Assembly: GCA_021030905.1 (NCBI GenBank)
Contig: JAGFMI010000003.1
Span: 248,001 to 312,000 of the forward strand
Reading direction: 5' to 3'
From: Pyrenula massariospora
Taxonomy: Eukaryota > Ascomycota > Eurotiomycetes > Pyrenulales > Pyrenulaceae
DNA length: 64,000 nucleotides
This document shows positions 9,346 through 21,165 of the stretch, piece after piece; position 1 is the first letter of the stretch; every line of letters starts with the position of its first letter. The translations under genes and the position numbers were made by a program. The notes below the pieces were generated by a model, which ran no database searches, had not been told where the DNA came from, and saw only the letters and a program-made list of their open reading frames with translations.

Positions 9346-10482
9346 TCAATCTTTGTTCTCAGCAGGGAGCCACATCGCAACCTTGTTGTCTCCAGTAGCG
9401 ATCATGTTGTAGCGCGGATTGCATTCGACAACAGCTGCTCGTTCTCTACCTCTAATCTTTGCGATCGGTTGCAGGTAGCCACCAGTATCGGCACTCTGCG
9501 TGGCGTCCCAGACTAAGGTATCGAGGTCTTCGCCTGAGCCGCCAACAATGAATTTACCGTCGGGGGTGAAACAAGCGTCCCCCTGACCGAGAGTTTTGCC
9601 GCTACTTGATACGGGAGCTGCGCGGCCAGCAGACCCACTTCGTCCGACGAGGAAAGATTTTAGGTTGCCATTAAAGGCGTCCATGAGAAAGTGTCCACGG
9701 TAGTCGGTTCCTAGTAGTATCGACTTGCCGTCGTTAGAGAACTCAAGTTTCGTCCAGCCGCGCCCCTTAGTTTGAGGGGTATACCTTTCTTCAAGAGAAC
9801 TGATATCGAATGTCGCAAACGGTGGCTTATCATAATTTCGGACGTCGTAGAGAAGTATGCTAGACGTCGACTGAGAAGCGATCGCAAAGACGAATGCACT
9901 TGGGTCATATGCAGCAAGGTAAGGCGTGGAAAGTTTAAGCTTGCCCTGTGGATTCCGACTTGAAAGATCCCAGAGACAGACTGTATCATCTTTTGAGCAG
10001 GAGATGAAAGTATCGCTAGAAGGGCTGAGAGCAAGGCAAGTGACAATGGATTGATGAGCGCCAAAGTATCGGACATAACTTTCACTATGCAACTCCAAAA
10101 GCCGAAGAGAATCGTCGCCTTTGGTGCTGGCGTAAAGGATTTGGCGACTGTGGTGTGTAAATCGCGCAAGATGGACCCCGTACTTTTTGGATGCCACTGA
10201 TTTTGTTTTCTTCCCCTCCTTGATATCAAATATGTGCATCTGTTCGTCATCGGAAGCAGCAACTAGGAAGTCTCCAGAGTCGTCGAAATCAAGGGAGGTT
10301 ATCTTGGAATCGACTGGTTCGCCTTTGGCCGTGGTTGTGAATTGCTACAGACTTCGTCAGCCGGACTTAATCAAAGCAATCGCATAGAGCCTTACTCTTG
10401 CTGGGCGATAGCTCTTGATAACATCTCCGACTTTTTGGGTCCTCTGACCCATAGAGAGAGGTGTGTCCGGCGCGTCGTCCAT
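9346..10482 (-). CDS. SWD2: Swd2/WDR82-type WD40 protein (COMPASS and CPF subunit)
   Basis: Two exons, 10482-10396 and 10344-9346, joined across a 51-nt intron, giving 361 residues. The whole length follows WDR82/Swd2: KVGDVIKSYRPAR at the start, SKKYGVHLARFTHH, then WD repeats with FGAHQSIVTCLALSPSSDTF, KDDTVCLWDL and SNDGKSILLGTD, and a final MWLP. In yeasts this nuclear protein serves both the Set1/COMPASS histone H3K4 methyltransferase and the cleavage and polyadenylation factor. The gene faces EBP2 across 444 bp and probably shares its promoter. The start at 10482 (MDDAPDTPL) is the only ATG in frame before the splice donor. I see no missing blades. Confidence 0.9.
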
Positions 10483-10926
10483 TTTGTAGGGACAATGAAT
10501 TGGATGTGCATTCAAAGTGGGTTGAGCCTCACGCCTTTACCAGAGAGCCTGAAAATCTGCACAGCATAGCCGGTTGAAGTAACAGTAGCATATTCAGAGG
10601 CATGTTGTGCAGCAGGAACTGACATGCCCGCACAGAGTGTCAGGACAACTTCAAGTTTCCACTCTAAAGACCAAATTTCTGCAGCAATAGGCGCGCTAAG
10701 CGCGAGTGCGGGGTGCCAGCCTAAATTTTTTCGCACCGAAATAATCGCGCGATAATTGTGGTCCCCTGGGTCCCAGGTGCTTTTCGAGGTTTAGACAAGC
10801 TGCTGGGCTTTGGTTGAAGAAAGAGTGAGATCCGCAAACGAACTTTTCCGTCCTCCTGTCATTAAATTTTACATTCAGAAGCAAGCCCGCCGGCCAGAGA
10901 ACTCGTACCAATCGTGTAAAGAAGTC
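10483..10926. promoter_or_regulatory. bidirectional promoter region SWD2 / EBP2
   Basis: A 444-bp gap between two divergently transcribed housekeeping genes, so both promoters must lie here. A minus-strand ORF at 10512-10736 shows no protein family and is not called. No specific site is identified. Confidence 0.5.
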
Positions 10927-12139
10927 ATGGCAAAAAAGAGCAAGCTCTTGTCGGCTCTGGATGCGCACAAGGGTAGAGACTTTGAAGTAGAGAAGCGAAA
11001 GAAGCAAGTCAAAAGTGCGGAAAAGCGAAAAAGGAAGAGGGTCGACGAAGATGACGAGGATATCGACGAAGAAACGTCATTAGCTCCATCACAAAGTAAG
11101 AGTCGGAAAGAGCCTCTTGTAGCTATACAGGCGTTGCAGAATGGTGATATAGTCAGTTGCAAATTGCAGAACTATCCTCGATTATCTTTTCGGCTAATAA
11201 GTTCAGGATTTCCAGCAGTCTTCTCCCAGCCTGTCAGCACAAGATGACCACGATGAAAACCAAGCGAAAACCGACATACCCTCCAGCCCTTCCACATCAT
11301 CTGCCTCAGAAGACCCCTCTATACTCTTATCGGACCTCTCGGAAGAAGATCGCGCCGACACAATTCCCCACCAGCGTCTGCGCATCAACAATACTCCCGC
11401 CATTATCACTTCCACAAAACGCATACTCCTCTCCCACCCACATCCCCGAACTCCCTTCTCGAAAACCAACTCTCTCATCTCTTCCCTCACCACCAACATC
11501 CCAGATCCCAACGACGACCTCGTCCGCGAAGCCGAATTCGCACGTGTCTGCCAATCCGCCGCCATGACAGCGCGAGACTTGCTAAAGCAGGAGTCTGTCC
11601 CCTTTACCCGACCCTCCGACTACTTCGCCGAGATGGTCAAATCCGACGAGCACATGGGCAAAGTCAAGCGGAAAATGTACGAAGAGGCCGCGGCGAGGAG
11701 AGCCTCGGCGGAAGCCAAACGGCAAAGAGACCTGAAGAAGTTCGGCAAGGCGGTTCAGGTCGCGAAAGAGCAAGAGCGAGCTAAGGAGAAGAGGCAGACA
11801 CTGGAGAAAATCAAGGACCTGAAAAGAAAAAGGAAGGGCCAGGATACGGGCCTAGTGCGAGAGCCGGATGATGACCTGTTCGACGTGGGCGTAGAAGACG
11901 ACGACGATGCAAAAGACGGCAGAAGGAAGAACAATGGCGCCATGAACGGCGAGAGAAGCAGAGCGAAACGCCAGAAAAGAGACCAGAAGTTCGGGTTTGG
12001 GGGTAAGAAACGCTTCGCGAAGAGCGGAACGGCAGCGAGTACGGGGGATATGAGAGATTTCTCTACGAAGAGGATGAAGGGGCGCGGAGGCGCGAGCAAG
12101 CGGCTGGGTAAGAGTCGCCGGGCGAAGGCGAGGAGCTAG
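10927..12139 (+). CDS. EBP2: rRNA-processing protein Ebp2
   Basis: Two exons, 10927-11151 and 11207-12139, 385 residues. The N-terminus MAKKSKLLSALDAHKGRDFE is lysine-rich and acidic with a predicted coiled coil. The C-terminal half has the family core: FTRPSDYFAEMVKSDEHM, RQRDLKKFGKAVQVAKEQER, the acidic DLFDVGVEDDD, then KRQKRDQKFGFGGKKRFAKS. Ebp2 is a nucleolar 60S assembly factor needed for 27S pre-rRNA processing in yeast. An in-frame ATG at 10810 would add 39 residues, but MAKKSK matches the family start better. Basic nucleolar-targeting tracts lie at the very C-terminus. It shares its promoter with SWD2. Confidence 0.92.
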
Positions 12140-12623
12140 TTGTTACTGTGTATCATTTGTGCGGGATACTAGAGGCACTATATGGTTCGCGATAGGGTCT
12201 ATTAAATCGTGATCCGCATCAATTGACGATCCTTGCCAGCATCACCGTCCATAGCCTTGAAAAGTGAATCAAGCACTCTGTATTTCTTCATGTGCCACGC
12301 ATAAAACCGTAGAACCGACATACAACAAGCACTAAGAGTATGTATTTCGGCATGAGCATGGTGTAGCCAGATAATGCTATGTAGCGTACGGATCAGCCCT
12401 TAAATCACGTCTCCTTCCTTCGACTTCCACTTCCCACAGCCGCGCCAAAGGTGATCTCTCCGTAAATATCTACGATCCAACAAAGCTGTACTATAGCACT
12501 CCTTCTCCATCCATCACGCTCTTGAGCCGTCATCGTCATAAGACAGAAGCACCACCCGATCCTTATCTCATCATTACGAGACTCGGTCCTGTCACTCCCC
12601 ATTCTCAACAAACATAAACTCTC
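12140..12623. other. 3' ends of EBP2 and DCP2
   Basis: The two genes converge here. Only untranslated sequence is expected; I see no gene or repeat. Confidence 0.5.
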
Positions 12624-15510
12624 CTAACCCTGCCCCTTAGCAAACCTCTCCAGATACCCCATCAAAAACGCTTTATCTCCCGGCGTCGTGGTCCGCGCAC
12701 TAGTCGGCGTCTGCACTCTCTCCTCCCTCTGCCCCGCTCCACTAACCATACTCGACAAACTCCCCAGCCTCGATCTCACCACACTTGGCGGACTGATACT
12801 GTTCGTCCTCAACACAAGCGATGGGGGTTGCTGCTGCTCCTGGAGCGGACTGACGGCTACCGAGCCAGTGCGCGATGGTGGGGCCATGAGGTTGGAGGGG
12901 TCGATTGCGGGCTTTGGAGCAGGGGCGGGGTTTGGCGAGGAGAAGAGGGACAGGAGGGTTTGTTTTTGTGAGTCGGGTTGGGAAGGGCGTCGGTCAAAGG
13001 GCATGGATGTCGGGATGGGAGGAATAGCCTGCTTGGTTTGAGTAATAGCCGGTGGAAGTATGTTCGCTGAGATTAGGGGCTTGGATTCAGCGCTGTGGGG
13101 AGGGCTAATGCCAGGAAGTTCCTGCACAGCGTCTGTAGGCAAAGACAAAGGGCTTGGCGAGGGGCTTTTCTTTTGTGAAGACTGAGGGCGTTTGAGTATC
13201 TGAGGTTGGAAGGGCTTCGGAGGGTCATCAAGCTTTCGCGGTGGCGATAGCGGTGAGACATCTGAAACAGGCTCAGCTGGTGCCTTTGGTGATTGAGACG
13301 GCGTATTGGAGGTTTGTGGACGAGAGAGGATTTTGACGGAGCCATGCGGCGGAGCGTTAGGGGTCTTTGACTTCGGGGTGTTTTTAGGGGCACCATTGAC
13401 CGTCTTGATTTTCGAGGTAGACTTCTGAATGCCCTCAAAATGTGGCATATTCAAAGGCCCAGAAATTGTTGCAAAGGTCTCCCCCTTCTTCGAAGTATTC
13501 TGCATCTTCTTAGGCGTGACATCACGGTCCTTTGTGGCGGGAGTCTTAGTCAACAGAGACAACAGATCTCCTGAATGAATTTGAGCAGCTTTCGGTGAAG
13601 GGGTAGCTTGAGCAGCCAGCTCTGCAGGGCCAGTGTTTTGCATTGGCGTTGTAGCACGGGCGTCTGGAGTAAGGGAGGGTCGTCGGAATAGATCCAGTAG
13701 ACTAGTTTGGTGTGACGAGGGTACTGTTTGAGGCATCGGCTGGCCATTTGCTTTGGGGCGTGCTCTTCGATCAATTACGGTTGGAGGCGTCGCCGACTTG
13801 AATATATCGCGCGGAGTATTTGAAGCTCTTCCTGAAGAAGATGGATGATGTTGTGATGGAGTCTCAGGAGGCTGCCCCTTGGCTTGTGTGGATGGTCCGC
13901 TTTTGAACACATCTAACAATGCACGTGTATGACTATTCAACTTCGGAAGATTGCTCGCGGGTGGAATTGCAGGTGCTTCTGTGCCTGCAAGTTCAGGACG
14001 AGCAAATTGAGGATCTCCAGTTCTTTGATACGGCGCGCGTGGATGTTGGTGAGCAATTGAATCAGGCAAATTGGGTGGAGGTGCTTGAATCGCGATGGTA
14101 TTGTATTGACTTCGTGGATTTGGCATATCGGGCTCGTGGACCACCTGTGGTAGATTCGCGGACGCAGAGTAGTTATGAGAAGGATGTGGCCGGTCGAGGC
14201 GACTGACATTCTCATCTTCGGAAACATAAGGCGACACCGGAAAAGCCGGTGGGGGAGGCATTTCCGAGAATTGAGGTGGTCTGGGTTGATGGTGATGAGG
14301 TGTTCGAGGAACCTCTGGAGTAGTCATCGTTTGATCCATTGGTGTGTTTGGTTGCTGAAGGGTAATACTAGGTTTTGCTTTACCCCTTAGAAGATCGAGC
14401 AGTGCATTCGCTCTCGCGTCTTTCGAGACTACTACATTGGCAGGAGATATTACCTCAGGAGCTGCAGAGTCCGGTTGGACGTTAAGAAGTCGCTTCAAAT
14501 GCATAGACGGATCATCAACTTGTGGATTTTGGAACGAAACCTCTGGTAGGTCGCTGGGCACTTTTGGATGCATGTCAGGCCGAGGCTTCGAGGACTTCCC
14601 ATGCATTACTGAGGCATCCGTTAACGGCTCCTCATTGATCATACCTGCCACCTCTTTCGGCTCGTTCTGAATTCTAAGAGCATCTCGTTTCTTCTCTTGA
14701 GATATCCATTTTTTCAACTGCCCTAAGAACGGCGCAACATTGTAAAACTTGTTAGCATGATTAACCAGGCTCTCACCATTTTCGCCATGGTGTTTGGTCT
14801 TCTTCAAAGTCGGGAGCTCCGATAGTTTGTACCATTCGATCTTGCTTATTTCCTTTCGCGTCTTTGGCTCAAAGTGAGCATCTTGTGGCACCCCTCGGAA
14901 AACGTAAAGCCTTAGATTTTGTTCACGTATTAACATCTCAAAATGCTTCATGGCTTTTTCTTCCTTCACGAGTCCCGCGCGCCTCAGATCATAGCCTGTT
15001 TCCTCATACACTTCTCTGATCGCGCAGTCCAAATCGCTTTCGTCCTTGTTGATCTTTCCTCGGGGAAAGCTCCAGTGAGCTCCCTTCTTCCAGCCTTTCA
15101 CCAAAAGGATTTCATCCATCGCCTCGTTCAACATAATAGCGCCGCGAACTGGAACACGGGTTTTGTACTCGATAAACTCCTGAAAAGCAGCCTGGTAATG
15201 ATGTTCGTTCCATGATGCGAAAAGAGGGCAATGCTGGAAAATCCGCAGACTGAAGGCTCGCAAGTTCAATGAAGGGAGCGAAGGATCGAGAGGACGTATG
15301 AAATCTTCGTAGAACCATTGCGCTTCTTCGACCTGGAAACATATTCTCTCCACTGACTCAAGCTCTTCATGGGGAAGGTTAATAATAAAGCGGACGCAGA
15401 GGTCGTCCAGCCCTTCGGAGGATCCATGTCAGCTTCCAAACCACGCGCGTCTGAGAATGAGTGCCAGAAGAAAGCTTACAGTCATCCAGCTGCATCTTTT
15501 GATCTGTCAT
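12624..15510 (-). CDS. DCP2: mRNA-decapping enzyme Dcp2
   Basis: Exon 1 is only 31 nt (15510-15480), followed by a 67-nt intron and exon 2 15412-12624, giving 939 residues. The N-terminal regulatory domain starts MTDQKMQLDDWLDDLCVRF and contains QVEEAQWFYEDFIRP. The Nudix domain carries the box GKINKDE...REVYEETGY with its catalytic glutamates, then box B (EWYKLSELPTLKK). The remaining 650 residues are low-complexity, rich in P, S and Q, with repeated short leucine motifs such as ALLDLLRG, ALLDVFK, SLLDLF and TLLSLFSS. By family knowledge these helical leucine-rich motifs bind Edc3 and Pat1. Dcp2 removes the m7G cap to start 5'-3' mRNA decay in cytoplasmic P-bodies. Confidence 0.94.
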
Positions 15511-16203
15511 GTTTCCTTGCTCTGAGCATTTCCGAAGGGTCTGCGAATAGGAGCAATGACAGCCAGAGCCACTAGAAACGAGGGGCAGACTGCGACCGCA
15601 GCTCAGGGCCTGGTGGGACACGGCAGATCGATATTGCTGGAAGTTTGAAGAATAGAGATCTCTAGCGCGATGGAAAAAGATGAACGTCTAGATCAATGCT
15701 ACCGATAGATTGTAATTGGTTTGTCCATAGTTTGCGGTGGATATCAGCACCGGAAGCTCAATAGAACACCGACACCGCTGCTAGCCGTCACCCGCCACAA
15801 GTGGCTGTGCATTATCGGCAATCGCCTGCGCCACAGCTAGTCGCGCGCGAACGCCATTCTGATGACGTACCATCATTGGAAGATTCCAGGATATTTCCCC
15901 TGTGAGACCGCATCCACTCAATCAGGGTCGAGAGAGCTAGCCTGCGACACCAAACAGGCGGTCACCTTTGTTTTAAAAGTCATGCGTCTCTACACTGGCC
16001 TTTGTTTGCAGGCCGCATTCACCTTCAATCTTCCAAAAATGTGCACTTTACGACCTTCACTCTGACCTCTGCTGGGGAGCACGAGTTGCCTGAGTCACCA
16101 CCACCCTATATTATCCCTCTCGAGTTTCCCCCTTACCTGCCACTTCATACAACACCAACAGAGTCCTTTGTGATCTCTTCTGCTTCATCAGGCATCCGCA
16201 ACT
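15511..16203. promoter_or_regulatory. divergent promoter region DCP2 / DUF4112 gene
   Basis: Region between two divergent starts. It holds pyrimidine-rich stretches upstream of 16204. No gene is supported here. Confidence 0.4.
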
Positions 16204-17129
16204 ATGGCGACACTTGTCGGCAAAACTGTCACGAAAAGGATCATCAAAAGTAAAGGTCAAAATGAGAATGACGTTGGTGATACCTTTCGAATCACTTGCT
16301 GCCTTGAGCTAATAGACGCAGAATCCTTACTACGATGTAATCGAGAAGAAACGTTTCGGTGGCTTATACAAGTCCAAGAAGAAAGTTGCAAAGGGACTTC
16401 CGCCTAGCCTATCTGAAGAAGAGCAGAAGATCTTCTTGAAGTTTCGTGAACGAGCTCGCAAGCTTGACCTTGCCTTCATAGACACCAAGGCGTTCTCATG
16501 CGGCTATAGCGCCTTGATAGGCCTCATGCCTGGGTGAGCTTCTCCTGCTCTATGTCAGTAAACCTCAACTAACCCATACTAGTATTGGCGATGCCGTCGA
16601 CAGTCTTATCTCCATAAAGATCGTCCAATCCGCCCACAGAGACCTAAAAAAGGCAGGCGTCCAAGTTCCAACAGCAACATGGGTGTACATGGGTGGCAAT
16701 ATTCTCGTCGACTTTGGCGTCGGCCTAGTTCCGTTCCTCGGAGACTTTGCAGACTGTTTCTTCAAATGCAACACCCGCAACGTCATCATTCTCCAAGCCA
16801 AGCTTGCCCAACTTGCTGAGAAACGCGACAAGGCTGCTGGCCGTCACCCGCACGTCGATACGGAGGATTACATCGACTCCGACACGGAAATGCAGCAAGT
16901 CAGCAATGGGCATACCGCGACTCGCAATGGTTCTCGGCGTGCTGGTCGTGGTGAGACACGAAACGGCAACAGCGGTCGAGGCGACTATAATGATGAGCGC
17001 ACTGGTGGCCTGACGAGAGAAGAGGAAGCGACCTTAGCCCGTCGGCAGGGAAGCAGACGAGATGAGCGCAGTCACGCTCCAAGCCGAGGCGCATCGACTC
17101 AGCTACGCAAAGAGCGGCGGCAGCGTTGA
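16204..17129 (+). CDS. DUF4112 membrane-associated protein
   Basis: Three exons, about 16204-16272, 16322-16533 and 16583-17129, 275 residues. The core is the DUF4112 fold: ARKLDLAFIDTKAF, GYSALIGLMPGIGDAVDSL, then a second hydrophobic segment with DFGVGLVPFLGDFADCFFK and CNTRNVIILQ. The paired GLxPxxGD motifs are diagnostic. The N-terminus reads NPYYDVIEKKRFGG after the first splice, typical of fungal members. The C-terminal 90 residues are charged and disordered with RGD/RNG-like repeats. Function unknown; the hydrophobic pair suggests membrane insertion. The donor of intron 1 (GTTGGT at 16273) is weak and could be elsewhere, but the frame demands a junction at this point. Confidence 0.82.
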
Positions 17130-18231
17130 GTTATTTGTGACCATGCCATTTATTTGTTCTCCCTTTCCCGAGTTTGGTCATCCAGATACATAGACGACTG
17201 GGATCTTAGATCACATGGCGTTTCTCTTTAGCTCAAATTATTCCCCAATAAATCATCCTTCAAACATTAGTACGTAATGACAATATTAAGTTCTTTACCT
17301 GGAGAATATGTACGTTGATCCTTCTGACGGTTTTCGTACACCCCAATTGGGCACGAGTAGGCCTCTCAAAATATCATCGCCTACCGAATCCATAATGTAA
17401 AGCCATAACGGCACCCCCCTTTTCAGCTCATCTCGAGAATACACGGTGCCTGACCTATTTAAAGGATTCCCCTTGCCTTACATGGAAGTAAATCTCCCTC
17501 GCCTTCTTCTTGTGTACCTATTTACTGGAGGAAAGTAACTCATTTTAAAGGTTTGTCAGGCTTGGGCTGACTAGTAGATCGCCATTGTGGTTCATGTCCC
17601 GAGCTCCGATTGATTAATCATGTGGCCAGATTCTTGAAGGTAAAATTGGTAGATGTTTCTAGCCTGCTGGGAAAGAAAGCAAAAGTGGTAAACCTTAATT
17701 TCGCGGGAGAGGACAGAGGAAAGTATGAGAGATGAAAATTAAGCTGGACGGAGTAAGGGCACGGAACGAGATATTAAGGACGAGTCTAAGGAGCAAAAGT
17801 TCGGAGGCTGTTAGTGAGCAAATTTTAGCGGAGGATGAAGATATTCTGGCAGAGCGAACTTAGGAGTAGCCCGCTGTTGTCACGATCGAATAATTTGCCT
17901 ATTTCCACTTTCCCCGACCGTCTACTCCTTTGGTGAACCTCGAAACTTTTGATCATGAAGAATGTGCTCATGAGTAGATGGGGGATGGTGCTACCTGAAC
18001 CGTTGATAAAGGGTATGCAAAGCCGTAGGGCACAGATCATAAGGCAATGATCGAGTCCGGATGTGATGCGCTTTATTGTTCTTCTCATCTAAGAGTCATT
18101 CTGCTTCAAGCAGCTAACGTAGCTGCACGATGAGCCTAGAACCCCTAGATCGTCGTCGGAGAATGCGCAATAACACAGCAGAAGATGCCTTAAACGAATA
18201 TTTCTGATCTCTCGCAAACTAGCCACGCATT
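17130..18231. other. intergenic, 1.1 kb
   Basis: Lies between the end of the DUF4112 gene and the end of RPL12. A minus-strand frame at 17825-18088 has no family resemblance. Nothing else seen. Confidence 0.4.
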
Positions 18232-18836
18232 TCACTCATCCGGAACTACCCATCGTCAATGTCCAAGATCTAAGGATCCCCTATGATGTAACATACCTTC
18301 AATCTCTCCAGCTTCGATATCGTCGCTAATTTCCTTGGGGCTCCTTCCGTCCACACGACAACCAACGCTAAAGGCCGTTCCAAGAACCTCTTTGACCGTG
18401 CCTTTCAAGTCCTTAGCTAACGACTTGTACCGCATCGTCCGCGCAATGTCGATTATTTCGTCGAGAGGGACGGACTTTGTGTGCTTGATGTTCTTCTCCT
18501 TTTTTCGATCCCGTGGTGGCTCTTTTAACGCCTTTATGACGAGGGACGAGGCAGACGGCACGACAGAGACGGCGGCTTGACGATTTTGGATGGTCAATTT
18601 GACCGTGACACGGAGACCTTTCTAGAGCAGTAGAAGTTAGCAGGGAGTAGTACTTAATGTTCCTCACGATTGCTCACCCAATCGCCTGTAGCTTTGGCAA
18701 TATCTTCACCAACCTTCTTCGGGCTCAATCCCAACGGGCCAATTTTTGGAGCGAGCGATGAACTTGAGCCCACCTCTCCACCGGTAGCCCGAAGATGAAT
18801 GATTTTTACTTCATTTGGGTCGAATTTTGGTGGCAT
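18232..18836 (-). CDS. RPL12: 60S ribosomal protein L12 (uL11)
   Basis: Three exons: 18836-18678, 18621-18297 and a final 14-nt exon 18245-18232, giving 165 residues, the usual length. The sequence starts [20 protein letters not shown], contains the uL11 signature [18 protein letters not shown] and ends EIEVPDE. It forms the base of the P-stalk on the large subunit, where it contacts elongation factors. The last exon is so short that a gene finder would easily miss it and run into the intron instead. Highly conserved and intact. Confidence 0.96.
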
Positions 18837-19339
18837 GTTGGGAAGCCGAAGAGTTTTGGTGTTCGTTCTGGTCAAGGTCGTTCTCTGCTGCGAAATCTCG
18901 AGATTTAGAAATTATGTGTGCGAGTGCGGCGGCATTTCTTCGGGACACATCAACAGGCGGGGCTCTAATCACCTAAATGGCGACCTCTAAGCGCCATATC
19001 AGACACGCCGTCGTGATTGGAGACGTGGCCGCAAGGTGCGTCTACTGTGCTTGGGTTCTGTCTCTTTAGCTCCTCTCTCGCGCTAATCGAGGGAATACTC
19101 TTAAGGAGTCGTGAGAGCCAACCGCTCAACAGTAGTCTCGACTGTAGTCACAATGAATCACAGAGTTGGCGCTTGTTGGAAGCTATGTCCGGGTCACCAA
19201 GAAGAGCAAACAACTTTGCATAGCCTTCTCGCGGATATTGACCGACATCTTGAAAGGTAAGGTGGGCTGTTTTGTGACATGGTGTAGGCGTAAACTCTAG
19301 TCTATCCACCAAATCTTTACAGTCAACTTATCCGAACTC
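18837..19339. promoter_or_regulatory. divergent promoter region RPL12 / secreted protein
   Basis: Upstream of both RPL12 and the secreted metalloprotease-like gene. No supported ORF; specific sites not identified. Confidence 0.4.
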
Positions 19340-20682
19340 ATGTTGATTTGTCAAAGAATCATGATTACGTTACTCATTTTGCTATCAATGCCCCAGCTAC
19401 TAGTAGCTTACAGAGCACCATATGGAACTTACTCTTACTGGATTGATGCGTCCTGTCGTCGGCCTGAATTTGGCTCGCACGTTCAAGATGCAATTAACGG
19501 GATGAGAAAATGGGCCTACAGAGCAAGCTATCGGCTTGAAAGACAGGATCCAATACAGATGGATGCATTCTGGCGACTTTTCACGGTAGATGGTGAAGAT
19601 GAGATAACGAAACAGATGGACATTGATCATGTTAAGGGTCAGTACTTACTAGAATGACGAATTAAAAGTCTGGCTATCTCATATGTTTATCGTGCAGAAG
19701 CTCTACTATCTGTAGCTTATCTATATCAAGAGCCACGCGACAATCGCAATAGCGCACATTATCGGGTCTGCTGAAATGTTTTATATCTGCAGGTGGATCT
19801 GATGGCTTGAACTAGTTCTATTGCGACGACGACCGTCCACGCTCTCAAGGAGGAAGATGGGAACTGCAATCCGATCCAGAGTCTCCGCCCCTCTTTTATC
19901 AACAACAAGGGCAGCGTGCTCCGCGAGGTATGCCACAAGATCGGTTCGGACAATTTCAAGTTTGGGAGGACACGGACAACCGCATGTGAGAGAGGATAAA
20001 TGTCAAATACTTTCAATGATAGTTGCTGACATCATAATCCTGTTAAGACGCATGGGTGCATTTTCAGGTTGCCGAGAGCCTATGAGAAGGACGCAAGCTA
20101 CAATTTATCGATCACGAATGAGGCCGCATAGGGATCAAAACGTCCAGAGAGCGACCATTACGGTACGTAGCTGCCTACATTTCTCCCGAATCTGCTGACT
20201 AAAGTGTTACTAATATTTAGTTGTGCGATCTCCAGCTTATTCAAGGGCGACTTACCCGCGGTCATCCCATTCTCGACAATCTACAGCGCACCCAAGCACT
20301 TGTCACCCTTGACGATCTGCCCGAGAGAACAAATTTTGGAGCCTTGGAGTCGCTGCAACTGACAGGCTATTGGGCCGTTTCCCCATTGAATCGCTTTCGA
20401 ACCCTTACTGCCTGGGTTTTATTGTTCGAAGTGCTGCACAACTTTATCGAACCGTACGACAAGCATAGCGGTCATGGTGTGGGTTGGGAATCGGTGACTC
20501 GCAGGAGACATCGCCATGAAAAACTTGATGCTGCACCAAATTTTGCCTGGTTTGGCCTACTAGCCGCTCTTGCTGATCGCGGATGGCGCCTGCTTCCCTC
20601 AGGAGACCGGACGGTCCCTTCAAGATTGCAGTGGGCTCCGTGGAATATACCGAATCTCGAATCCCCTGATCCGGAATTCTGA
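19340..20682 (+). CDS. secreted metalloprotease-like protein, copy 1 (degenerate HExxH)
   Basis: Five exons (19340-19637, 19698-19765, 19816-19985, 20048-20162, 20221-20682) give 370 residues. A signal peptide of about 24 residues (MLICQRIMITLLILL) leads to SYWIDASC, then YRFYCDDD, RMGAFSGC, a hydrophobic LTAWVLLFEVLHNF and the conserved NFAWFGLLAALADRGWRLL. The same blocks in the same order occur in the gene at 52486, so the two are paralogues. The FEVLH segment (20425-20439) sits where deuterolysin-type enzymes have HExxH, with the first histidine replaced by F. Catalysis is therefore doubtful. The metalloprotease relation is inference; the paralogy and signal peptide are seen directly. Confidence 0.78.
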
Positions 20683-21165
20683 GGCAGGGGGGGTTGAAAA
20701 ATAGGGTAGAATAGAGAGAGGGGGGCAGCGAAGACAAAGGGGACTGTTGCGGAAAATTACGTCTCCACTCAAAGCAGTCGAACACACATCGGTACCACTG
20801 TTAGCGTTTTCAAATGATTTACCAGAAACTCAATAGCTTTAGAGTTGAGAACGCCTCTCGCGTAGCAGGCAGGCCTCGAAACCCCTTCAACAGCTAATCT
20901 TAGCCGCTGTGAAGAACTTGGGACACCTAGACGTGCCCATCAGAGCGCTGGGGAATCTGCAATACAACCATTAGAAAAAGTAATGTTCTACTCGGCTGCT
21001 CGCTGATAGCTTGTCCTAGCCTCATCATCTGCCAGTATTGTCCTTTGATGGGGTGTTGCATGGTCTTTACAGCCCCTTCGACTTTATCTAAAGGGATCTA
21101 TGCCGCAAATTTTTTCATAATTATTATGTAATATATATACTATTATCAAAAGTTTACCGTGAAAT
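20683..21165. other. intergenic
   Basis: Contains a G-rich/A-rich stretch at about 20685-20735 just after the stop and an AT-rich approach to the tRNA. No gene seen. Confidence 0.4.

Noticed and set aside
10512-10736. Minus-strand ORF in the SWD2/EBP2 promoter
   Set aside because: No family resemblance, and it lies exactly in the shared promoter.
12688-15215. Several plus-strand ORFs over DCP2
   Set aside because: Antisense shadows of the conserved Dcp2 reading frame.
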